Shown: one piece after another, positions 1-10,749 of the stretch | How positions within the stretch are numbered: the stretch's first letter is position 1 | Layout: every line of letters begins with the position of its first letter | Source of the DNA: an uncultured Rhodospirillales bacterium | GTDB lineage: Bacteria > Pseudomonadota > Alphaproteobacteria > Acetobacterales > Acetobacteraceae | Reading direction: 5' to 3' | Length of the DNA: 56,106 nucleotides | NCBI GenBank assembly: GCA_903865895.1 | Contig: CAIPLM010000231.1 | Coordinates: forward strand, 1 to 56,106 | Translations under genes and position numbers: made by a program | The notes under the pieces: model-generated | Databases searched by the model: none | Told to the model about the DNA's origin: nothing | What the model saw: only the letters and a program-made list of their open reading frames with translations

Positions 1-3000
1 CCGGAGCGGGACGGGCTGTTCTGCGCCCGCATCTTCGGGCCGATCAAGGACTACGAGTGCCTGTGCGGCAAGTACAAGCGCATGAAGTTCCGCGGCATCA
101 TCTGCGAGAAGTGCGGCGTGGAAGTCACGCTCGCTAAGGTGCGCCGCGAACGGATGGGTCACATCGAGCTGGCCTCGCCGGTCGCTCACATCTGGTTCCT
201 GAAGTCGCTTCCGAGCCGCATCGGCCTGATGGTCGATCTCACGCTCAAGGAGCTGGAGAAGATCCTGTATTTCGAGAACTACGTGGTTCTCGAGCCCGGC
301 CTGACCGACCTTAAGGTCTATCAGCTCCTCACCGAGGAGCAGCTGATGGACAAGCAGGACGAGTTCGGCGAGGACGCGTTCCGCGCCGGCATCGGTGCTG
401 AGGCAATTAAGGGCGTTCTGGCGGCGATCGACGCGGATGCCGAGAAGGTCAAGCTGCGGGCTGACCTCAAGGAGACCACGTCGGAGGCCAAGCGCAAGAA
501 GCTGGTCAAGCGCCTCAAGCTCATCGAGGCCTTCGCCGAGTCGGGCGCCAAGCCCGAGTGGATGATCCTCGACGTGGTGCCGGTGATCCCGCCCGAGCTG
601 CGTCCGTTGGTGCCGCTCGATGGCGGCCGCTTCGCCACATCGGACCTCAACGACCTCTATCGCCGCGTCATCAACCGCAACAACCGCCTGAAGCGGCTGA
701 TCGAGCTGCGTGCGCCGGACATTATTGTCCGCAACGAGAAGCGCATGCTGCAGGAGGCGGTTGACGCCCTGTTCGACAACGGCCGCCGTGGCCGCGCCAT
801 CACGGGCGCCAATAAGCGCCCGCTGAAGTCGCTGTCCGACATGCTGAAGGGCAAGCAGGGTCGCTTCCGGCAGAACCTGCTCGGCAAGCGCGTCGACTAC
901 TCGGGCCGTTCGGTCATCGTGGTGGGTCCGGAGCTGAAGCTGCAACAGTGCGGTCTGCCGAAGAAGATGGCGCTGGAGCTGTTCAAGCCGTTCATCTACG
1001 CGAAACTCGAGAAGTACGGCCACGCCACCACCATCAAGGCCGCCAAGCGGATGGTGGAAAAGGAGCGTCCGGAGGTGTGGGACATCCTCGAAGAGGTGAT
1101 CCGCGAGCACCCGGTCATGCTCAACCGCGCGCCGACGCTGCATCGCCTGGGCATCCAGGCGTTCGAGCCGGTGCTGATCGAGGGCAAGGCGATCCAGCTG
1201 CATCCGCTGGTCTGCACCGCCTTCAATGCGGACTTCGACGGCGACCAGATGGCGGTGCACGTGCCGTTGAGCCTGGAAGCCCAGCTCGAAGCGCGTGTGC
1301 TAATGATGTCCACCAACAACATCCTCAGCCCCGCCAACGGCAAGCCGATCATCGTGCCGAGCCAGGACATCGTGCTCGGCATCTACTACCTCTCGCTGGA
1401 GACGCCGGAATTCCGCGCCACCGATGACGCGACGGCCCCGGCCTTCGCCAACCTCGGCGACATCGAGCACGCGATCCACGCCAAGCGGATCACGTTGCAT
1501 GACAAGATCCGCAGCCGCTACGAGACGGTTGACGCCGCGGGGAACCGCATCACCGAGCGGGTGATTACCACCGCCGGCCGCATGCTGATCTCCCAGGTAT
1601 TGCCGCGCAGCACGCTGATCCCGTTCTCCTTGATAAACCGCCAGCTGACCAAGAAGAACGTGTCGGACGTGATCGACGCGGTCTACCGCCACTGCGGCCA
1701 GAAGGAATGCGTGATCTTCGCCGATCGCCTGATGGGCCTCGGCTTCGCGCATGCTGCCAAGGCCGGGATTTCCTTCGGCAAGGACGACATGATCATCCCG
1801 CTGGAGAAGCAGGACATGATCCTGAAGACCCAGGGCGAAGTGAAGGAGTTCGAGCAGCAGTATCAGGACGGCCTGATCACCGCCGGCGAGCGCTACAACA
1901 AGGTGGTTGACGCCTGGTCGCGTTGCACCGACGTCGTCGCCACCGCGATGATGAAGGAGATCTCCAAGCAGGAGATCGGCCGCCAAACCAACTCGGTGTG
2001 GATGATGAGCCACTCCGGCGCCCGTGGGTCGCCGGCGCAGATGCGCCAGCTTGCCGGCATGCGCGGCCTGATGGCCAAGCCGTCGGGCGAGATCATCGAG
2101 CAGCCGATCATCGCGAACTTCAAGGAAGGCCTCTCGGTTCTCGAATACTTCAACTCGACCCACGGCGCTCGTAAGGGCCTCGCGGACACCGCGCTGAAGA
2201 CCGCGAACTCCGGCTACCTCACCCGCCGCCTAGTGGATGTGGCGCAGGATTGCATCATCGTCGAGAACGATTGCGGCACTGTGCGCGGCCTCACCGTGAA
2301 GCCGGTGATGGATGGCGGCGAGGTGGTCTCCTCCCTCTCCGAGCGGATCCTTGGCCGTACCTCGGCGGAGGACATCATCGATCCGCTGACCAACCTCGTG
2401 TTGGTGCCGCGCAATACGCTGATCGAGGAAAGCGAGGCCGAATTGGCCGAGAAGGCCGGCGTTGAGGCGGTGCTGATCCGCTCGGTGCTGACCTGCGAGG
2501 CCAAGGTGGGCGTGTGCGGCCATTGCTATGGGCGCGATCTCGCCCGCGGCACTCCGGTCAACGTCGGCGAGGCGGTGGGCGTCATCGCCGCGCAGTCGAT
2601 CGGCGAGCCGGGCACCCAGTTGACCATGCGCACCTTCCACATCGGCGGTGCCGCCCAGCGTGGCGCCGAGCAGTCGAGCGTGGAAGCCAGCCATGACGGC
2701 GTGATCGAGGTGAAGAACCGTAACGTGGTTATCAACTCGTCCAACGTGCCGGTGGTGATGAGCCGTAACTGCGAAATCGTGCTGATGGACAAGGGCCGCG
2801 AACGCGCCCGCTTCCGGGTTCCCTACGGCGCCCGGCTGCTGGTGGATGACGGCGCAACCGTCATCCGCACGCAGAAGCTGGCGGAGTGGGATCCCTACAC
2901 CCTGCCGATCATCACCGAGCGGAATGGCCGCCTCGAATATCTCGACCTGATGGAGGGTGTCACCCTCGTCGAGCGGATGGACGAAGTGACCGGCCTCACC

Positions 3001-4014
3001 TCCAAGGTGGTGGTGGACTACAAGCAGAACGCCCGCGGTGTCGATCTGCGGCCGCGTCTGCAGCTCAAGGACGCCAAGGGCGAGGTGATCAAGCTGCCGA
3101 ACGGCAATGACGCGCGGTACTTCCTTTCGCCCGACTCGATCCTCTCGGTCGAGAACGGCGCCGAGGTGGCCGCCGGCGACGTGCTGGCGCGTATTCCGCG
3201 TGAAGGCAGCAAGACCCGCGACATTACCGGCGGTCTGCCCCGCGTGGCGGAGCTCTTCGAAGCCCGGCGTCCCAAGGACCATGCGATCATCGCAGAAATC
3301 GATGGCCGCGTGGAGTTCGGCAAGGACTACAAGGCCAAGCGCCGGATTATCCTGAAGAACGACGAGACCCAGGAGGAGAGCGAGTATCTCATCCCGAAGG
3401 GTAAGCACGTCTCGGTACAGGAGGGCGATTTCGTCCGCCTCGGCGATCCCCTGGTCGACGGCCCGCGCGTGCCGCACGACATCCTCAAGGTGCTCGGCGT
3501 GCCCGCTTTGTCGGACTACCTAGTGAACGAGATCCAGGACGTCTACCGGTTGCAGGGCGTGAAGATCAACGACAAGCACATTGAAGTGATCGTTCGCCAG
3601 ATGCTCCAGAAGGTCGAAATCACCGAGCCGGGGGATACCACGTTCCTGGCCGGCGAACAGGTCGACCGGATGGAGTTCGCCATCGAGAACGGCAAGCGGA
3701 TCGCTGAAGGTGAGCGCCCTGCAGTGGCCACGCCGGTGCTCCAGGGCATCACCAAGGCCTCCCTGCAGACCCACAGCTTCATCTCTGCGGCATCCTTCCA
3801 GGAGACCACGCGGGTGCTCACGGAGGCGGCAACCGCCGGCAAGGTGGACAACCTGATCGGTCTTAAGGAGAACGTCATCGTTGGCCGCCTGATCCCGGCG
3901 GGCACCGGTGCGGTGATGAACCGGCTGCGCGCGATCGCTGCCGGCCGCGAGGATGCCAGAGGCCTTACGAGCGAAACCACCGCGATTCCCGGCAGCGATA
4001 TCGCCGCGGAATAA
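1..4014 (+). CDS. rpoC: DNA-directed RNA polymerase beta' subunit, 5'-truncated by window edge
   Basis: Catalytic large subunit of RNA polymerase. The reading frame is open from base 1, so the true start lies upstream; roughly the first 50-60 residues are missing compared with typical beta' length (about 1,400). The first internal ATG at 82 is not the start, because codons 1-27 already encode the N-terminal zinc-ribbon region ([12 protein letters not shown] then CEKC). The active-site Mg2+ motif [10 protein letters not shown] lies near visible residues 408-417. A second zinc cluster (one Cys, then CGHCYG) is encoded around 2490-2530, followed by the bridge/trigger-loop region ([13 protein letters not shown]). 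The C-terminus is complete, with a stop at 4012-4014 followed 22 bp later by an intrinsic terminator. Family identity is certain. Confidence 0.99.
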   Translation, partial: PERDGLFCARIFGPIKDYECLCGKYKRMKFRGIICEKCGVEVTLAKVRRERMGHIELASPVAHIWFLKSLPSRIGLMVDLTLKELEKILYFENYVVLEPGLTDLKVYQLLTEEQLMDKQDEFGEDAFRAGIGAEAIKGVLAAIDADAEKVKLRADLKETTSEAKRKKLVKRLKLIEAFAESGAKPEWMILDVVPVIPPELRPLVPLDGGRFATSDLNDLYRRVINRNNRLKRLIELRAPDIIVRNEKRMLQEAVDALFDNGRRGRAITGANKRPLKSLSDMLKGKQGRFRQNLLGKRVDYSGRSVIVVGPELKLQQCGLPKKMALELFKPFIYAKLEKYGHATTIKAAKRMVEKERPEVWDILEEVIREHPVMLNRAPTLHRLGIQAFEPVLIEGKAIQLHPLVCTAFNADFDGDQMAVHVPLSLEAQLEARVLMMSTNNILSPANGKPIIVPSQDIVLGIYYLSLETPEFRATDDATAPAFANLGDIEHAIHAKRITLHDKIRSRYETVDAAGNRITERVITTAGRMLISQVLPRSTLIPFSLINRQLTKKNVSDVIDAVYRHCGQKECVIFADRLMGLGFAHAAKAGISFGKDDMIIPLEKQDMILKTQGEVKEFEQQYQDGLITAGERYNKVVDAWSRCTDVVATAMMKEISKQEIGRQTNSVWMMSHSGARGSPAQMRQLAGMRGLMAKPSGEIIEQPIIANFKEGLSVLEYFNSTHGARKGLADTALKTANSGYLTRRLVDVAQDCIIVENDCGTVRGLTVKPVMDGGEVVSSLSERILGRTSAEDIIDPLTNLVLVPRNTLIEESEAELAEKAGVEAVLIRSVLTCEAKVGVCGHCYGRDLARGTPVNVGEAVGVIAAQSIGEPGTQLTMRTFHIGGAAQRGAEQSSVEASHDGVIEVKNRNVVINSSNVPVVMSRNCEIVLMDKGRERARFRVPYGARLLVDDGATVIRTQKLAEWDPYTLPIITERNGRLEYLDLMEGVTLVERMDEVTGLTSKVVVDYKQNARGVDLRPRLQLKDAKGEVIKLPNGNDARYFLSPDSILSVENGAEVAAGDVLARIPREGSKTRDITGGLPRVAELFEARRPKDHAIIAEIDGRVEFGKDYKAKRRIILKNDETQEESEYLIPKGKHVSVQEGDFVRLGDPLVDGPRVPHDILKVLGVPALSDYLVNEIQDVYRLQGVKINDKHIEVIVRQMLQKVEITEPGDTTFLAGEQVDRMEFAIENGKRIAEGERPAVATPVLQGITKASLQTHSFISAASFQETTRVLTEAATAGKVDNLIGLKENVIVGRLIPAGTGAVMNRLRAIAAGREDARGLTSETTAIPGSDIAAE

Positions 4015-4036
4015 CGGTCAACCCCTCCATGAGCAG

Positions 4037-4075
4037 GAAGGGCGGCGATCAGCGCATCGCCGCCCTTCTTCTTTT
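4037..4075 (+). terminator. Rho-independent terminator after rpoC
   Basis: A 13-bp stem (GAAGGGCGGCGAT pairing with ATCGCCGCCCTTC) closes a 6-base loop and is followed by TTCTTTT. It sits just after the rpoC stop and separates the rpoC transcript from the str operon. Confidence 0.9.
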
Positions 4076-4099
4076 GGGGGAGAATACTCCGCCTACCGC

Positions 4100-4128
4100 T
4101 TGACTCACCCTCCCCCCCGCCGTAGGTT
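4100..4128 (+). promoter_or_regulatory. Candidate sigma70 promoter for the str/S10 ribosomal operon
   Basis: TTGACT at 4100-4105 and TAGGTT at 4123-4128 are separated by 17 bp, in the gap between the rpoC terminator and rpsL. The -35 box is good and the -10 box is imperfect. The position fits a promoter for the following cluster, with a leader of about 230 nt. Confidence 0.35.
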
Positions 4129-4234
4129 CCGCGCCCTCGGCCAACCCCTTCAACTCTCTGGGGCGCCGTCGTTTGCAGCTACCATCGCCTTCGGCGCCGC
4201 CTCTTCGGAGGCCTAGGCCGGTGGCAGTGTCAGA

Positions 4235-4268
4235 CCCCGCAGGGTGGCGATTGCCATCCTTTGCGGGG
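4235..4268 (+). promoter_or_regulatory. Strong stem-loop in the rpsL leader
   Basis: CCCCGCA (4235-4241) pairs with TGCGGGG (4262-4268). Inside it GGGTGGC pairs with GCCATCC (one G-U) around a GATT tetraloop, with only a TT bulge between the two helices. It lies about 100 nt upstream of rpsL and is followed by a weak T-rich stretch. It may be an attenuator or a ribosomal-protein binding site, but its function is unknown. Confidence 0.5.
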
Positions 4269-4365
4269 ATTGGTTTTGCAGACTGACGACGCTCGGACGC
4301 TGACGGGTGCGGAGGACGAGATTTGGACGCGTAGGACTACGCCAGACAGGATCGAAAGAGGCTCA

Positions 4366-4737
4366 ATGCCGACCATCAATCAGCTGATCGCCAGCGGGCG
4401 CGAGCCCGCCGCGAAACGCAACAAGGTTCCCGCCCTGCAGGGTTGCCCGCAGAAGCGTGGCGTGTGCACCCGCGTCTACACCACGACGCCGAAGAAGCCG
4501 AACTCCGCGCTCCGTAAGGTCGCGAAGGTTCGTCTCACCAACGGCTATGAGGTAGTGAGCTACATCCCCGGCGAAGGCCACAACCTGCAGGAGCACAGCG
4601 TTGTGCTGATCCGCGGCGGGCGCGTGAAGGATCTTCCGGGCGTTCGCTACCACATCCTGCGCGGCGTGCTGGATACCCAGGGTCTGCCCAAGCGTCGTAA
4701 GCGCCGGTCGCTTTACGGCGCCAAGCGGCCGAAGTGA
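4366..4737 (+). CDS. rpsL: 30S ribosomal protein S12
   Basis: Decoding-centre protein of the small subunit, 123 residues, the usual length. The ATG at 4366 gives the canonical MPTINQLI start; an in-frame upstream extension is non-coding in character. The conserved [11 protein letters not shown] loop and RVKDLPG loop carry Lys43 and Lys88, the residues changed in classical streptomycin-resistant mutants, so this is the sensitive-type sequence. Asp89, the methylthiolation position in other bacteria, is present. First gene of the str cluster; rpsG follows after 10 bp. Confidence 0.98.
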   Translation: MPTINQLIASGREPAAKRNKVPALQGCPQKRGVCTRVYTTTPKKPNSALRKVAKVRLTNGYEVVSYIPGEGHNLQEHSVVLIRGGRVKDLPGVRYHILRGVLDTQGLPKRRKRRSLYGAKRPK

Positions 4738-4747
4738 GGAGAGGGCA

Positions 4748-5224
4748 ATGAGCCGTCGCCACCGCGCAGAAAAGCGCGAAATCCTGCCGGACCCCAAGTT
4801 CGGTGACGTTGTCGTCACGCGTTTCATGAACGCCCTGATGTATGACGGCAAGAAGTCGACCGCCGAGACGATCGTCTATGGCGCGCTTGACACCATGAAG
4901 AAGCGCGGCGGGGCTCAGGCCGATGCCGTGCGCATGTTCCACGAGGCGCTGGATAACGTGAAGCCGGCCGTCGAGGTGCGTTCGCGCCGCGTCGGTGGTG
5001 CCACCTACCAGGTGCCGGTTGAAGTGCGGACGGAGCGTCGCCAGGCGCTCGCCATTCGCTGGATCATCGATGCCGCCCGCAAGCGCGGCGAGCATACGAT
5101 GGAAGACCGGCTTTCGAACGAACTGCTGGACGCGGTGAACAACCGCGGTTCGGCCGTGAAGAAGCGTGAAGATACCCACCGGATGGCGGAGGCGAACAAG
5201 GCCTTCAGTCATTACCGCTGGTAA
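4748..5224 (+). CDS. rpsG: 30S ribosomal protein S7
   Basis: Primary binder of the 3' domain of 16S rRNA, 158 residues. It begins [12 protein letters not shown] and contains the typical [13 protein letters not shown] segment. The ATG at 4748 is preceded by GAGGAGAG. It is followed after 48 bp by tuf; fusA, which lies between these two genes in most bacteria, is absent here. Confidence 0.98.
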   Translation: MSRRHRAEKREILPDPKFGDVVVTRFMNALMYDGKKSTAETIVYGALDTMKKRGGAQADAVRMFHEALDNVKPAVEVRSRRVGGATYQVPVEVRTERRQALAIRWIIDAARKRGEHTMEDRLSNELLDAVNNRGSAVKKREDTHRMAEANKAFSHYRW

Positions 5225-5272
5225 GCATCAGAACCCCCACCCCGGACAGCAAGCGGGAACGGAGATAGGACG

Positions 5273-6460
5273 ATGGGTAAAGCTAAATTCGAGCGTAACA
5301 AGCCGCACTGCAACATTGGCACGATCGGCCACGTCGATCATGGCAAGACGTCGCTGACCGCGGCTATCACCAAGATCCTGGCCAAGGCAGGCGGTGCCAC
5401 TTTCACCGCCTATGACCAGATCGACAAGGCCCCGGAAGAGCGGGCCCGTGGCATCACGATCTCGACCGCGCACGTCGAATACGAGACCAAGAACCGGCAC
5501 TACGCCCACGTCGACTGCCCTGGCCACGCCGACTATGTGAAGAACATGATCACCGGCGCCGCGCAGATGGACGGTGCGATTCTGGTGGTGTCCGCCACCG
5601 ACGGCCCGATGCCGCAGACCCGCGAGCACATCCTGCTCGCCCGTCAGGTCGGCGTGCCGGCGCTCGTGGTGTTCCTCAATAAGTGCGACATTGCCGACCC
5701 CGAGCTGCTTGAGCTCGTCGAGATGGAGCTGCGCGAGCTGCTGAGCAGCTACAACTTCCCGGGCGATGATATCCCGATCATCCAGGGTTCGGCCGTTTGC
5801 GCGCTGAACGACACCCAGCCGGAGCTTGGCGAGCAGGCGATCCTGAAGCTGATGGAGGCGGTTGACGCCTACATCCCGCAACCGGCCCGCGACATTGACA
5901 AGCCCTTCCTGATGCCCGTCGAAGACGTGTTCTCGATCTCCGGCCGCGGCACTGTGGTGACCGGTCGCGTCGAGCGCGGCATCGTCCGCGTTGGCGAGGA
6001 AGTCGAGATCGTCGGCCTCAAGAACACGGTGAAGACTGTCGTGACGGGCGTCGAGATGTTCCGCAAGCTGCTCGATCAGGGCCAGGCTGGCGATAACATC
6101 GGCGCGCTGCTGCGTGGCACGAAGCGTGAGGATGTTGAGCGCGGTCAGGTTCTGGCCAAGCCGGGCTCCATCACGCCGCACACCAAGTTCAAGGCTGAAG
6201 CGTACATCTTGAACAAGGAAGAGGGTGGCCGTCACACGCCGTTCTTCACGAACTATCGCCCGCAGTTCTACTTCCGCACCACGGACGTCACGGGCATCGT
6301 GACTCTCCCCGAGGGCACGGAAATGGTGATGCCGGGCGACAACGTGGCGATGGACGTGACCCTGATCGCCCCGATCGCCATGGATGAAGGCCTACGTTTC
6401 GCCATTCGCGAAGGTGGCCGCACCGTCGGCGCCGGCGTGGTCGCGAAGATCGTCGCCTAA
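5273..6460 (+). CDS. tuf: Elongation factor Tu
   Basis: GTPase that delivers aminoacyl-tRNA to the ribosome. It has 395 residues, full length. The G1 loop GHVDHGKT is at residues 19-26, followed by switch I (RGITI), DCPGHADYV (G3) and NKCD (G4). Domains 2 and 3 follow, with [13 protein letters not shown] and a C-terminus ending in VVAKIVA. The start has GGAGATAGG upstream. It directly follows rpsG with no fusA in between. A GC-rich stem-loop lies between tuf and rpsJ. Whether a second tuf copy exists elsewhere cannot be told from this window. Confidence 0.99.
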   Translation: MGKAKFERNKPHCNIGTIGHVDHGKTSLTAAITKILAKAGGATFTAYDQIDKAPEERARGITISTAHVEYETKNRHYAHVDCPGHADYVKNMITGAAQMDGAILVVSATDGPMPQTREHILLARQVGVPALVVFLNKCDIADPELLELVEMELRELLSSYNFPGDDIPIIQGSAVCALNDTQPELGEQAILKLMEAVDAYIPQPARDIDKPFLMPVEDVFSISGRGTVVTGRVERGIVRVGEEVEIVGLKNTVKTVVTGVEMFRKLLDQGQAGDNIGALLRGTKREDVERGQVLAKPGSITPHTKFKAEAYILNKEEGGRHTPFFTNYRPQFYFRTTDVTGIVTLPEGTEMVMPGDNVAMDVTLIAPIAMDEGLRFAIREGGRTVGAGVVAKIVA

Positions 6461-6477
6461 AGAAAGAAAGGAGTTCT

Positions 6478-6506
6478 GCCGGCCCGCGCAGTGATGCGCG
6501 GGCGGC
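6478..6506 (+). promoter_or_regulatory. Stem-loop between tuf and rpsJ
   Basis: CCCGCGCA (6483-6490) pairs perfectly with TGCGCGGG (6495-6502) around a GTGA loop. It is extended by GCCG/CGGC after a one-base bulge. It has no T-tract and ends about 12 bases before the rpsJ start. It could be an RNA processing site or an S10-leader-type control element. Confidence 0.45.
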
Positions 6507-6518
6507 GGAAAGACTGAG

Positions 6519-6827
6519 ATGGACAACCAGAATATCCGCATCCGCCTCAAGGCGTACGATCACCGCGTGCTGGATAACAGCACAAAGGAGATTGTGAATA
6601 CGGCGAAGCGCACGGGCGCGCGGGTTCGGGGGCCGATCCCCTTGCCGACGCATATCGAGCGCTTCACGGTGAACCGCTCGCCGCACGTCGACAAGAAGAG
6701 CCGCGAGCAGTTTGAGATGCGCACGCATCGCCGTCTGCTCGATATCGTTGAACCGACCCCGCAGACGGTAGACGCGCTGATGAAGCTCGACCTCGCCGCC
6801 GGCGTGGACGTCGAGATCAAGATCTAA
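6519..6827 (+). CDS. rpsJ: 30S ribosomal protein S10 (NusE)
   Basis: Small-subunit head protein that also acts in transcription antitermination with NusB. It has 102 residues, standard length. It begins [16 protein letters not shown] and contains the conserved GPIPLPT segment. First gene of the S10 part of the cluster. It is preceded by a strong stem-loop, and the 48-bp gap to rplC contains a small GGACCC/GGGTCC hairpin. Confidence 0.98.
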   Translation: MDNQNIRIRLKAYDHRVLDNSTKEIVNTAKRTGARVRGPIPLPTHIERFTVNRSPHVDKKSREQFEMRTHRRLLDIVEPTPQTVDALMKLDLAAGVDVEIKI

Positions 6828-6875
6828 CTTATTTTTGGCCTAAGGACCCCGCTTGGGTCCCTCTGGGGAAAGTCA

Positions 6876-7550
6876 ATGCGCACAGGTTTGCTGGCAAAGA
6901 AGCTGGGCATGTCCCGGCTGTTTAAGGAGGACGGGACACATGTGCCCGTCACGGTGTTGCATCTGGACAACGTCCAGGTGGTCGCCACCCGCACCATAGA
7001 GACGGACGGCTACACTGCCGTTCAGCTCGGTTGGGGCACTGCAAAGGTGAAGAACGTTTCGCAGCCCAACAAGGGGCATTTCGCGAAGGCGAAGGTCGAG
7101 CCAAAGGCGAAGCTCGCTGAATTCCGCGTCGCCCCCGAGGCGATGCTGGAGTCGGGCGCCACCCTCTCCGCCGCCCATTTCGTGGTTGGTCAGAAGGTCG
7201 ATGTCTGCGGCACTTCGAAGGGCAAGGGGTTTGCCGGCGGTATGAAGCGCTGGAACTTCGCCGGCCTTGAGGCCTCGCATGGCGTGTCCATTTCGCATCG
7301 CTCGCTCGGCTCTACTGGCAACCGCCAGGACCCCGGCAAGACCTTCAAGAACAAGAAAATGGCCGGCCATATGGGGCAGGACCGCATCACCACCCTCAAT
7401 CTTGAGGTGGCTGGCGTGGATGCGGATCGTGGCCTGCTGATGATTAAGGGCTCCGTGCCTGGCGCCAAGGGCGGCTATATCCTGGTGCGCGATGCGGTGA
7501 AGGCCGAACGTCCGGCCGATGCGCCGTTCCCCGCGGCGCTGGCGGGCTGA
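6876..7550 (+). CDS. rplC: 50S ribosomal protein L3
   Basis: Early-assembly protein whose long loop reaches the peptidyl-transferase centre. It has 224 residues and begins [14 protein letters not shown]. The loop segment [11 protein letters not shown] carries Asn149 where E. coli has the PrmB-methylated Gln150 (GSIGQNQTPGK, an ungapped match); the codon is AAC at 7320-7322. The rest of the loop, including KMAGHMGQ, is conserved. rplD starts 10 bp downstream. Confidence 0.98.
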   Translation: MRTGLLAKKLGMSRLFKEDGTHVPVTVLHLDNVQVVATRTIETDGYTAVQLGWGTAKVKNVSQPNKGHFAKAKVEPKAKLAEFRVAPEAMLESGATLSAAHFVVGQKVDVCGTSKGKGFAGGMKRWNFAGLEASHGVSISHRSLGSTGNRQDPGKTFKNKKMAGHMGQDRITTLNLEVAGVDADRGLLMIKGSVPGAKGGYILVRDAVKAERPADAPFPAALAG

Positions 7551-7560
7551 GGGCAGGAAC

Positions 7561-8175
7561 ATGCAGATCGATATCAAAACCCTCGATAATGGCAGCGCCG
7601 GCACGGCCGAGCTGCCGGATGAGATCTTCGCCACGACGCCGCGCGCCGACATCATGGCTCGCGTCGTTCACTGGCAGCAGTCCAAGCGCCGCGCCGGCAC
7701 CCACAAGACCAAGGGTATGGGCGAAGTGCAGGGCACGACGAAGAAGCCCTATAAGCAGAAGGGCACTGGTAACGCGCGTCAGGGCTCGCTCCGTGCGCCG
7801 CAATATCGCACCGGTGGCGTTGTCCACGGTCCGGTGGTGCGCAGCCATGCCTACGACCTGCCGAAGAAGGTCCGTCGTCTTGGCCTGATCTCTGCGCTGT
7901 CGCAGAAGGCGGCTGACGGTAAGCTGGTGGTGCTGGATGCGGCTTCGGGCGCGGCCAAGACCAAGGAACTCGCCGCGAAGCTGAAGGTTCTCGGCTGGAC
8001 CTCGGCTCTGATCGTTGATCACACGGTGGATGACGGCTTCCTCAAGGCCAGCCGCAATATCCATGGAATCGACGTTCTGCCGACCGTCGGCGCGAACGTA
8101 TACGACATCCTGCGCCACGACGTTCTCGCCATCACCACGGCGGGCGTTGCCGGCCTGAAGGAGCGGCTGTCATGA
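7561..8175 (+). CDS. rplD: 50S ribosomal protein L4
   Basis: Exit-tunnel protein, 204 residues. The ATG at 7561 follows GAGGGCAGGAAC and gives MQIDIKTLD; an in-frame upstream ATG lies inside rplC and is not needed. The conserved extended loop [15 protein letters not shown] is present. In E. coli L4 represses its own operon, but nothing here proves the same control. The stop overlaps the rplW start by 4 bp (ATGA), indicating translational coupling. Confidence 0.98.
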   Translation: MQIDIKTLDNGSAGTAELPDEIFATTPRADIMARVVHWQQSKRRAGTHKTKGMGEVQGTTKKPYKQKGTGNARQGSLRAPQYRTGGVVHGPVVRSHAYDLPKKVRRLGLISALSQKAADGKLVVLDAASGAAKTKELAAKLKVLGWTSALIVDHTVDDGFLKASRNIHGIDVLPTVGANVYDILRHDVLAITTAGVAGLKERLS

Positions 8176-8501
8176 GCGATACCGCGAAGAAAAAGGGCCC
8201 GGCCCTGTCCCGCGAGGCGATGTACACGATCATTCGCAGCCCGGTGATCACCGAGAAGGCAACCCTGCTGTCCGAGAAGGGGCAGACGGTGTTCCGCGTG
8301 GCGATTGATGCCACCAAGCCGGAGATCAAGGCGGCGGTTGAGGGTCTGTTCAACGTGAAGGTGATGGCGGTCAACACCGTGGTCACCAAGGGCAAGACCA
8401 AGCGTTTCAAGGGCCGTCCTGGCCGGCGCTCCGACGTCAAGAAGGCCTATGTCAAGCTCGCCGAGGGTCAGTCGATCGACATCTCGACCGGCCTGGCGTG
8501 A
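8172..8501 (+). CDS. rplW: 50S ribosomal protein L23
   Basis: Protein at the tunnel exit and docking site for trigger factor and SRP. It has 109 residues. It carries an N-terminal leader ([15 protein letters not shown]) before the family core, with [11 protein letters not shown] and the [16 protein letters not shown] loop. The ATGA overlap with rplD supports the start. Confidence 0.97.
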   Translation: MSDTAKKKGPALSREAMYTIIRSPVITEKATLLSEKGQTVFRVAIDATKPEIKAAVEGLFNVKVMAVNTVVTKGKTKRFKGRPGRRSDVKKAYVKLAEGQSIDISTGLA

Positions 8502-8516
8502 TCCGGGAAGAAAACG

Positions 8517-9350
8517 ATGGCACTTAAGAGTTTCAATCCCGTCACGGCGAGCCTTCGCGGAACGGTCCTGATCGACCGCAGCGAGCTGTGGAAGGGCAAG
8601 CCGGTCAAGGGTCTTACCGAGGGCAAGCATTCTTCGGGCGGGCGCAACAACCACGGCCACATCACCAGCCGGTTCCGGGGCGGCGGACACAAGCAGTCCT
8701 ACCGCATCGTGGACTTCAAGCGCCGCAAGCGCGACGTGCAGGGCGTGGTTGAGCGTCTGGAATATGATCCGAACCGCACGGCGTTCCTTGCGCTGATCAA
8801 GTACCAGGACGGCGAGCTTGCCTATATCCTGGCGCCGCAGCGCATGAAGGCTGGCGACCCGGTCATTGCGTCCGCCCGCGCCGACATCAAGCCGGGCAAC
8901 GCGATGCCGCTGGCAGCCATTCCGGTCGGCACGATCGTCCATAACGTCGAGCTGAAGCCCGGCGCGGGTGGCAAGGTTGCCCGTGCGGCTGGTCAGTATG
9001 TCCAGCTCGTGGGCAAGGATAGCGGTTACGCGCAGATCAAGCTGATGTCCGGCGAGCTGCGCCTGGTGCGCGGCGAGTGCATGGCGACGATCGGCGCGGT
9101 GTCGAACCCGGACAATTCCAACCAGCAGTTCGGCAAGGCCGGCCGCAAGCGTTGGATGGGCCGCAAGCCGCATAACCGTGGTGTCGTGATGAACCCGGTT
9201 GACCATCCGCATGGCGGCGGCGAAGGCCGCACCTCGGGCGGCCGTCACCCGGTCACGCCATGGGGCAAGCCGACCAAGGGTTACAAGACCCGCGTGAACA
9301 AGCGCACGGACCGTCTGATCGTCCGCGGTCGCAACAAGGGTAAGGGTTGA
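8517..9350 (+). CDS. rplB: 50S ribosomal protein L2
   Basis: Core large-subunit protein near the peptidyl-transferase centre, 277 residues. It begins [17 protein letters not shown]. The conserved C-terminal [17 protein letters not shown] motif contains the histidine equivalent to E. coli His229. It lies 15 bp after rplW, and rpsS follows after 4 bp. Confidence 0.98.
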   Translation: MALKSFNPVTASLRGTVLIDRSELWKGKPVKGLTEGKHSSGGRNNHGHITSRFRGGGHKQSYRIVDFKRRKRDVQGVVERLEYDPNRTAFLALIKYQDGELAYILAPQRMKAGDPVIASARADIKPGNAMPLAAIPVGTIVHNVELKPGAGGKVARAAGQYVQLVGKDSGYAQIKLMSGELRLVRGECMATIGAVSNPDNSNQQFGKAGRKRWMGRKPHNRGVVMNPVDHPHGGGEGRTSGGRHPVTPWGKPTKGYKTRVNKRTDRLIVRGRNKGKG

Positions 9351-9354
9351 GGCG

Positions 9355-9633
9355 ATGACGCGTTCCGTCTGGAAAGGCCCGTTCGTCGACGGGTATCTGC
9401 TGAACAAGGCCGAGGCTTCGCGGGCATCGGGCCGCAACGAGATCATCAAGATCTGGTCGCGCCGCTCCACCATCCTGCCGCAGTTCATTGGTCTTACTTT
9501 CGGCGTCTATAACGGCCACAAGTTCCTGCCGGTGCAGGTCAACGAGAACATGGTCGGCCACAAGTTCGGTGAGTTTGCGCCGACCCGTACCTTTACGGGT
9601 CACGCCGCCGACAAGAAGGCGAAGCGGGGCTGA
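9355..9633 (+). CDS. rpsS: 30S ribosomal protein S19
   Basis: Small-subunit head protein that pairs with S13, 92 residues. It begins [16 protein letters not shown] and contains [11 protein letters not shown] and the conserved C-terminal [15 protein letters not shown]. It lies tightly between rplB (4 bp) and rplV. Confidence 0.98.
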   Translation: MTRSVWKGPFVDGYLLNKAEASRASGRNEIIKIWSRRSTILPQFIGLTFGVYNGHKFLPVQVNENMVGHKFGEFAPTRTFTGHAADKKAKRG

Positions 9634-9634
9634 T

Positions 9635-10045
9635 ATGAGCAAGCCGAAACATCCGCGCGCGCTGAAGGACACCGAGGCGCAGGCCATCCTGAGCAACGTC
9701 CGGGTCTCCCCGCGCAAGTTGAACCTGGTTGCGGGCCTGATCCGCAATCGCACTGCGGCCGACGCGGTGGCGACCCTGACCTTCTCGAAGCGTCGTATCG
9801 CACAGGACGTGCGCAAGACGCTGGAGAGCGCCATTGCCAACGCCGAAAACAATCATCAGCTCGATGTCGATCGTCTGGTCGTCACCCGTGCCGAGGTTGG
9901 CAAGTCGATGGTCATGCGGCGCTTTCACGCCCGTGGCCGCGGCCGCTCGGCGCAGATCGAGAAATGGTTCAGCCACCTGAAGATCGTGGTAGCCGAACGG
10001 GCGCAGGAAACTGCTCCGACCGAGACGGCGCAGGAGGCCGCATAA
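9635..10045 (+). CDS. rplV: 50S ribosomal protein L22
   Basis: Exit-tunnel protein, 136 residues. The ATG at 9635 follows the rpsS stop by one base and gives [17 protein letters not shown]. Core motifs include [15 protein letters not shown] and the beta-hairpin [14 protein letters not shown]. The last 15 or so residues are an Ala/Thr/Glu-rich tail ([13 protein letters not shown]) beyond the E. coli length. Confidence 0.97.
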   Translation: MSKPKHPRALKDTEAQAILSNVRVSPRKLNLVAGLIRNRTAADAVATLTFSKRRIAQDVRKTLESAIANAENNHQLDVDRLVVTRAEVGKSMVMRRFHARGRGRSAQIEKWFSHLKIVVAERAQETAPTETAQEAA

Positions 10046-10046
10046 G

Positions 10047-10724
10047 ATGGGTCACAAAGTCAATCCGGTCGGGCTTCGCCTCGGCATCAACCGCACCTGG
10101 GACAGTCGCTGGTACGCTGGTTCGGACTACGCCAAGCTCCTGCACGACGACCTGAAGCTGCGTGCGCACCTGCGCAAGAGGCTGTCGGGCGCCGGCGTGT
10201 CCCGCGTGGTGATCGAGCGTCCGGCGAAGAAGCCGCGCGTGACGATTTACGCGGCTCGTCCCGGTGTCGTGATCGGCAAGAAGGGCCAGGACATTGAGCA
10301 TCTGCGCAAGGACCTGAGCAAGCTCGCGAAGTCCGAGGTGTCGCTCAACATCGTCGAAATCCGCAAGCCGGAAATCGACGCGACGCTGGTGGCCGAGAAT
10401 ATCGCCCAGCAGCTTGAGCGCCGCGTTGCCTTCCGGCGCGCCATGAAGCGTGCGGTGCAGTCGGCCATGCGTCTCGGCGCACAGGGTATCCGGATCAATT
10501 GCGGTGGCCGTCTCGGCGGCGCTGAAATCGCTCGCGTCGAGTGGTATCGCGAGGGCCGGGTGCCGTTGCACACGCTGCGCGCTGATATCGATTTCGGGGT
10601 CGCGACCGCGAAGACCACCTATGGCACCTGCGGTGTGAAGGTTTGGATCTTCAAGGGCGAGATCCTGGCGCAGGACCCGATGGCTCAGGATCGTCGCGCG
10701 GCCGAGCAGGCCCCGCAGCGTTGA
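10047..10724 (+). CDS. rpsC: 30S ribosomal protein S3
   Basis: mRNA-entry protein with an N-terminal KH domain ([16 protein letters not shown], about residues 72-87) and the C-terminal S3 domain ([11 protein letters not shown]). It has 225 residues, in the normal range. It begins [14 protein letters not shown] one base after rplV. A 25-bp gap precedes rplP. Confidence 0.98.
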   Translation: MGHKVNPVGLRLGINRTWDSRWYAGSDYAKLLHDDLKLRAHLRKRLSGAGVSRVVIERPAKKPRVTIYAARPGVVIGKKGQDIEHLRKDLSKLAKSEVSLNIVEIRKPEIDATLVAENIAQQLERRVAFRRAMKRAVQSAMRLGAQGIRINCGGRLGGAEIARVEWYREGRVPLHTLRADIDFGVATAKTTYGTCGVKVWIFKGEILAQDPMAQDRRAAEQAPQR

Positions 10725-10749
10725 TGTGAAGCGCTAGGAATCAAAAACA

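Noticed and set aside
1300-3477. Long minus-strand frames inside rpoC
   Set aside because: Mirror frames of a highly conserved gene with G/C third positions; no ribosome-binding site or motifs.
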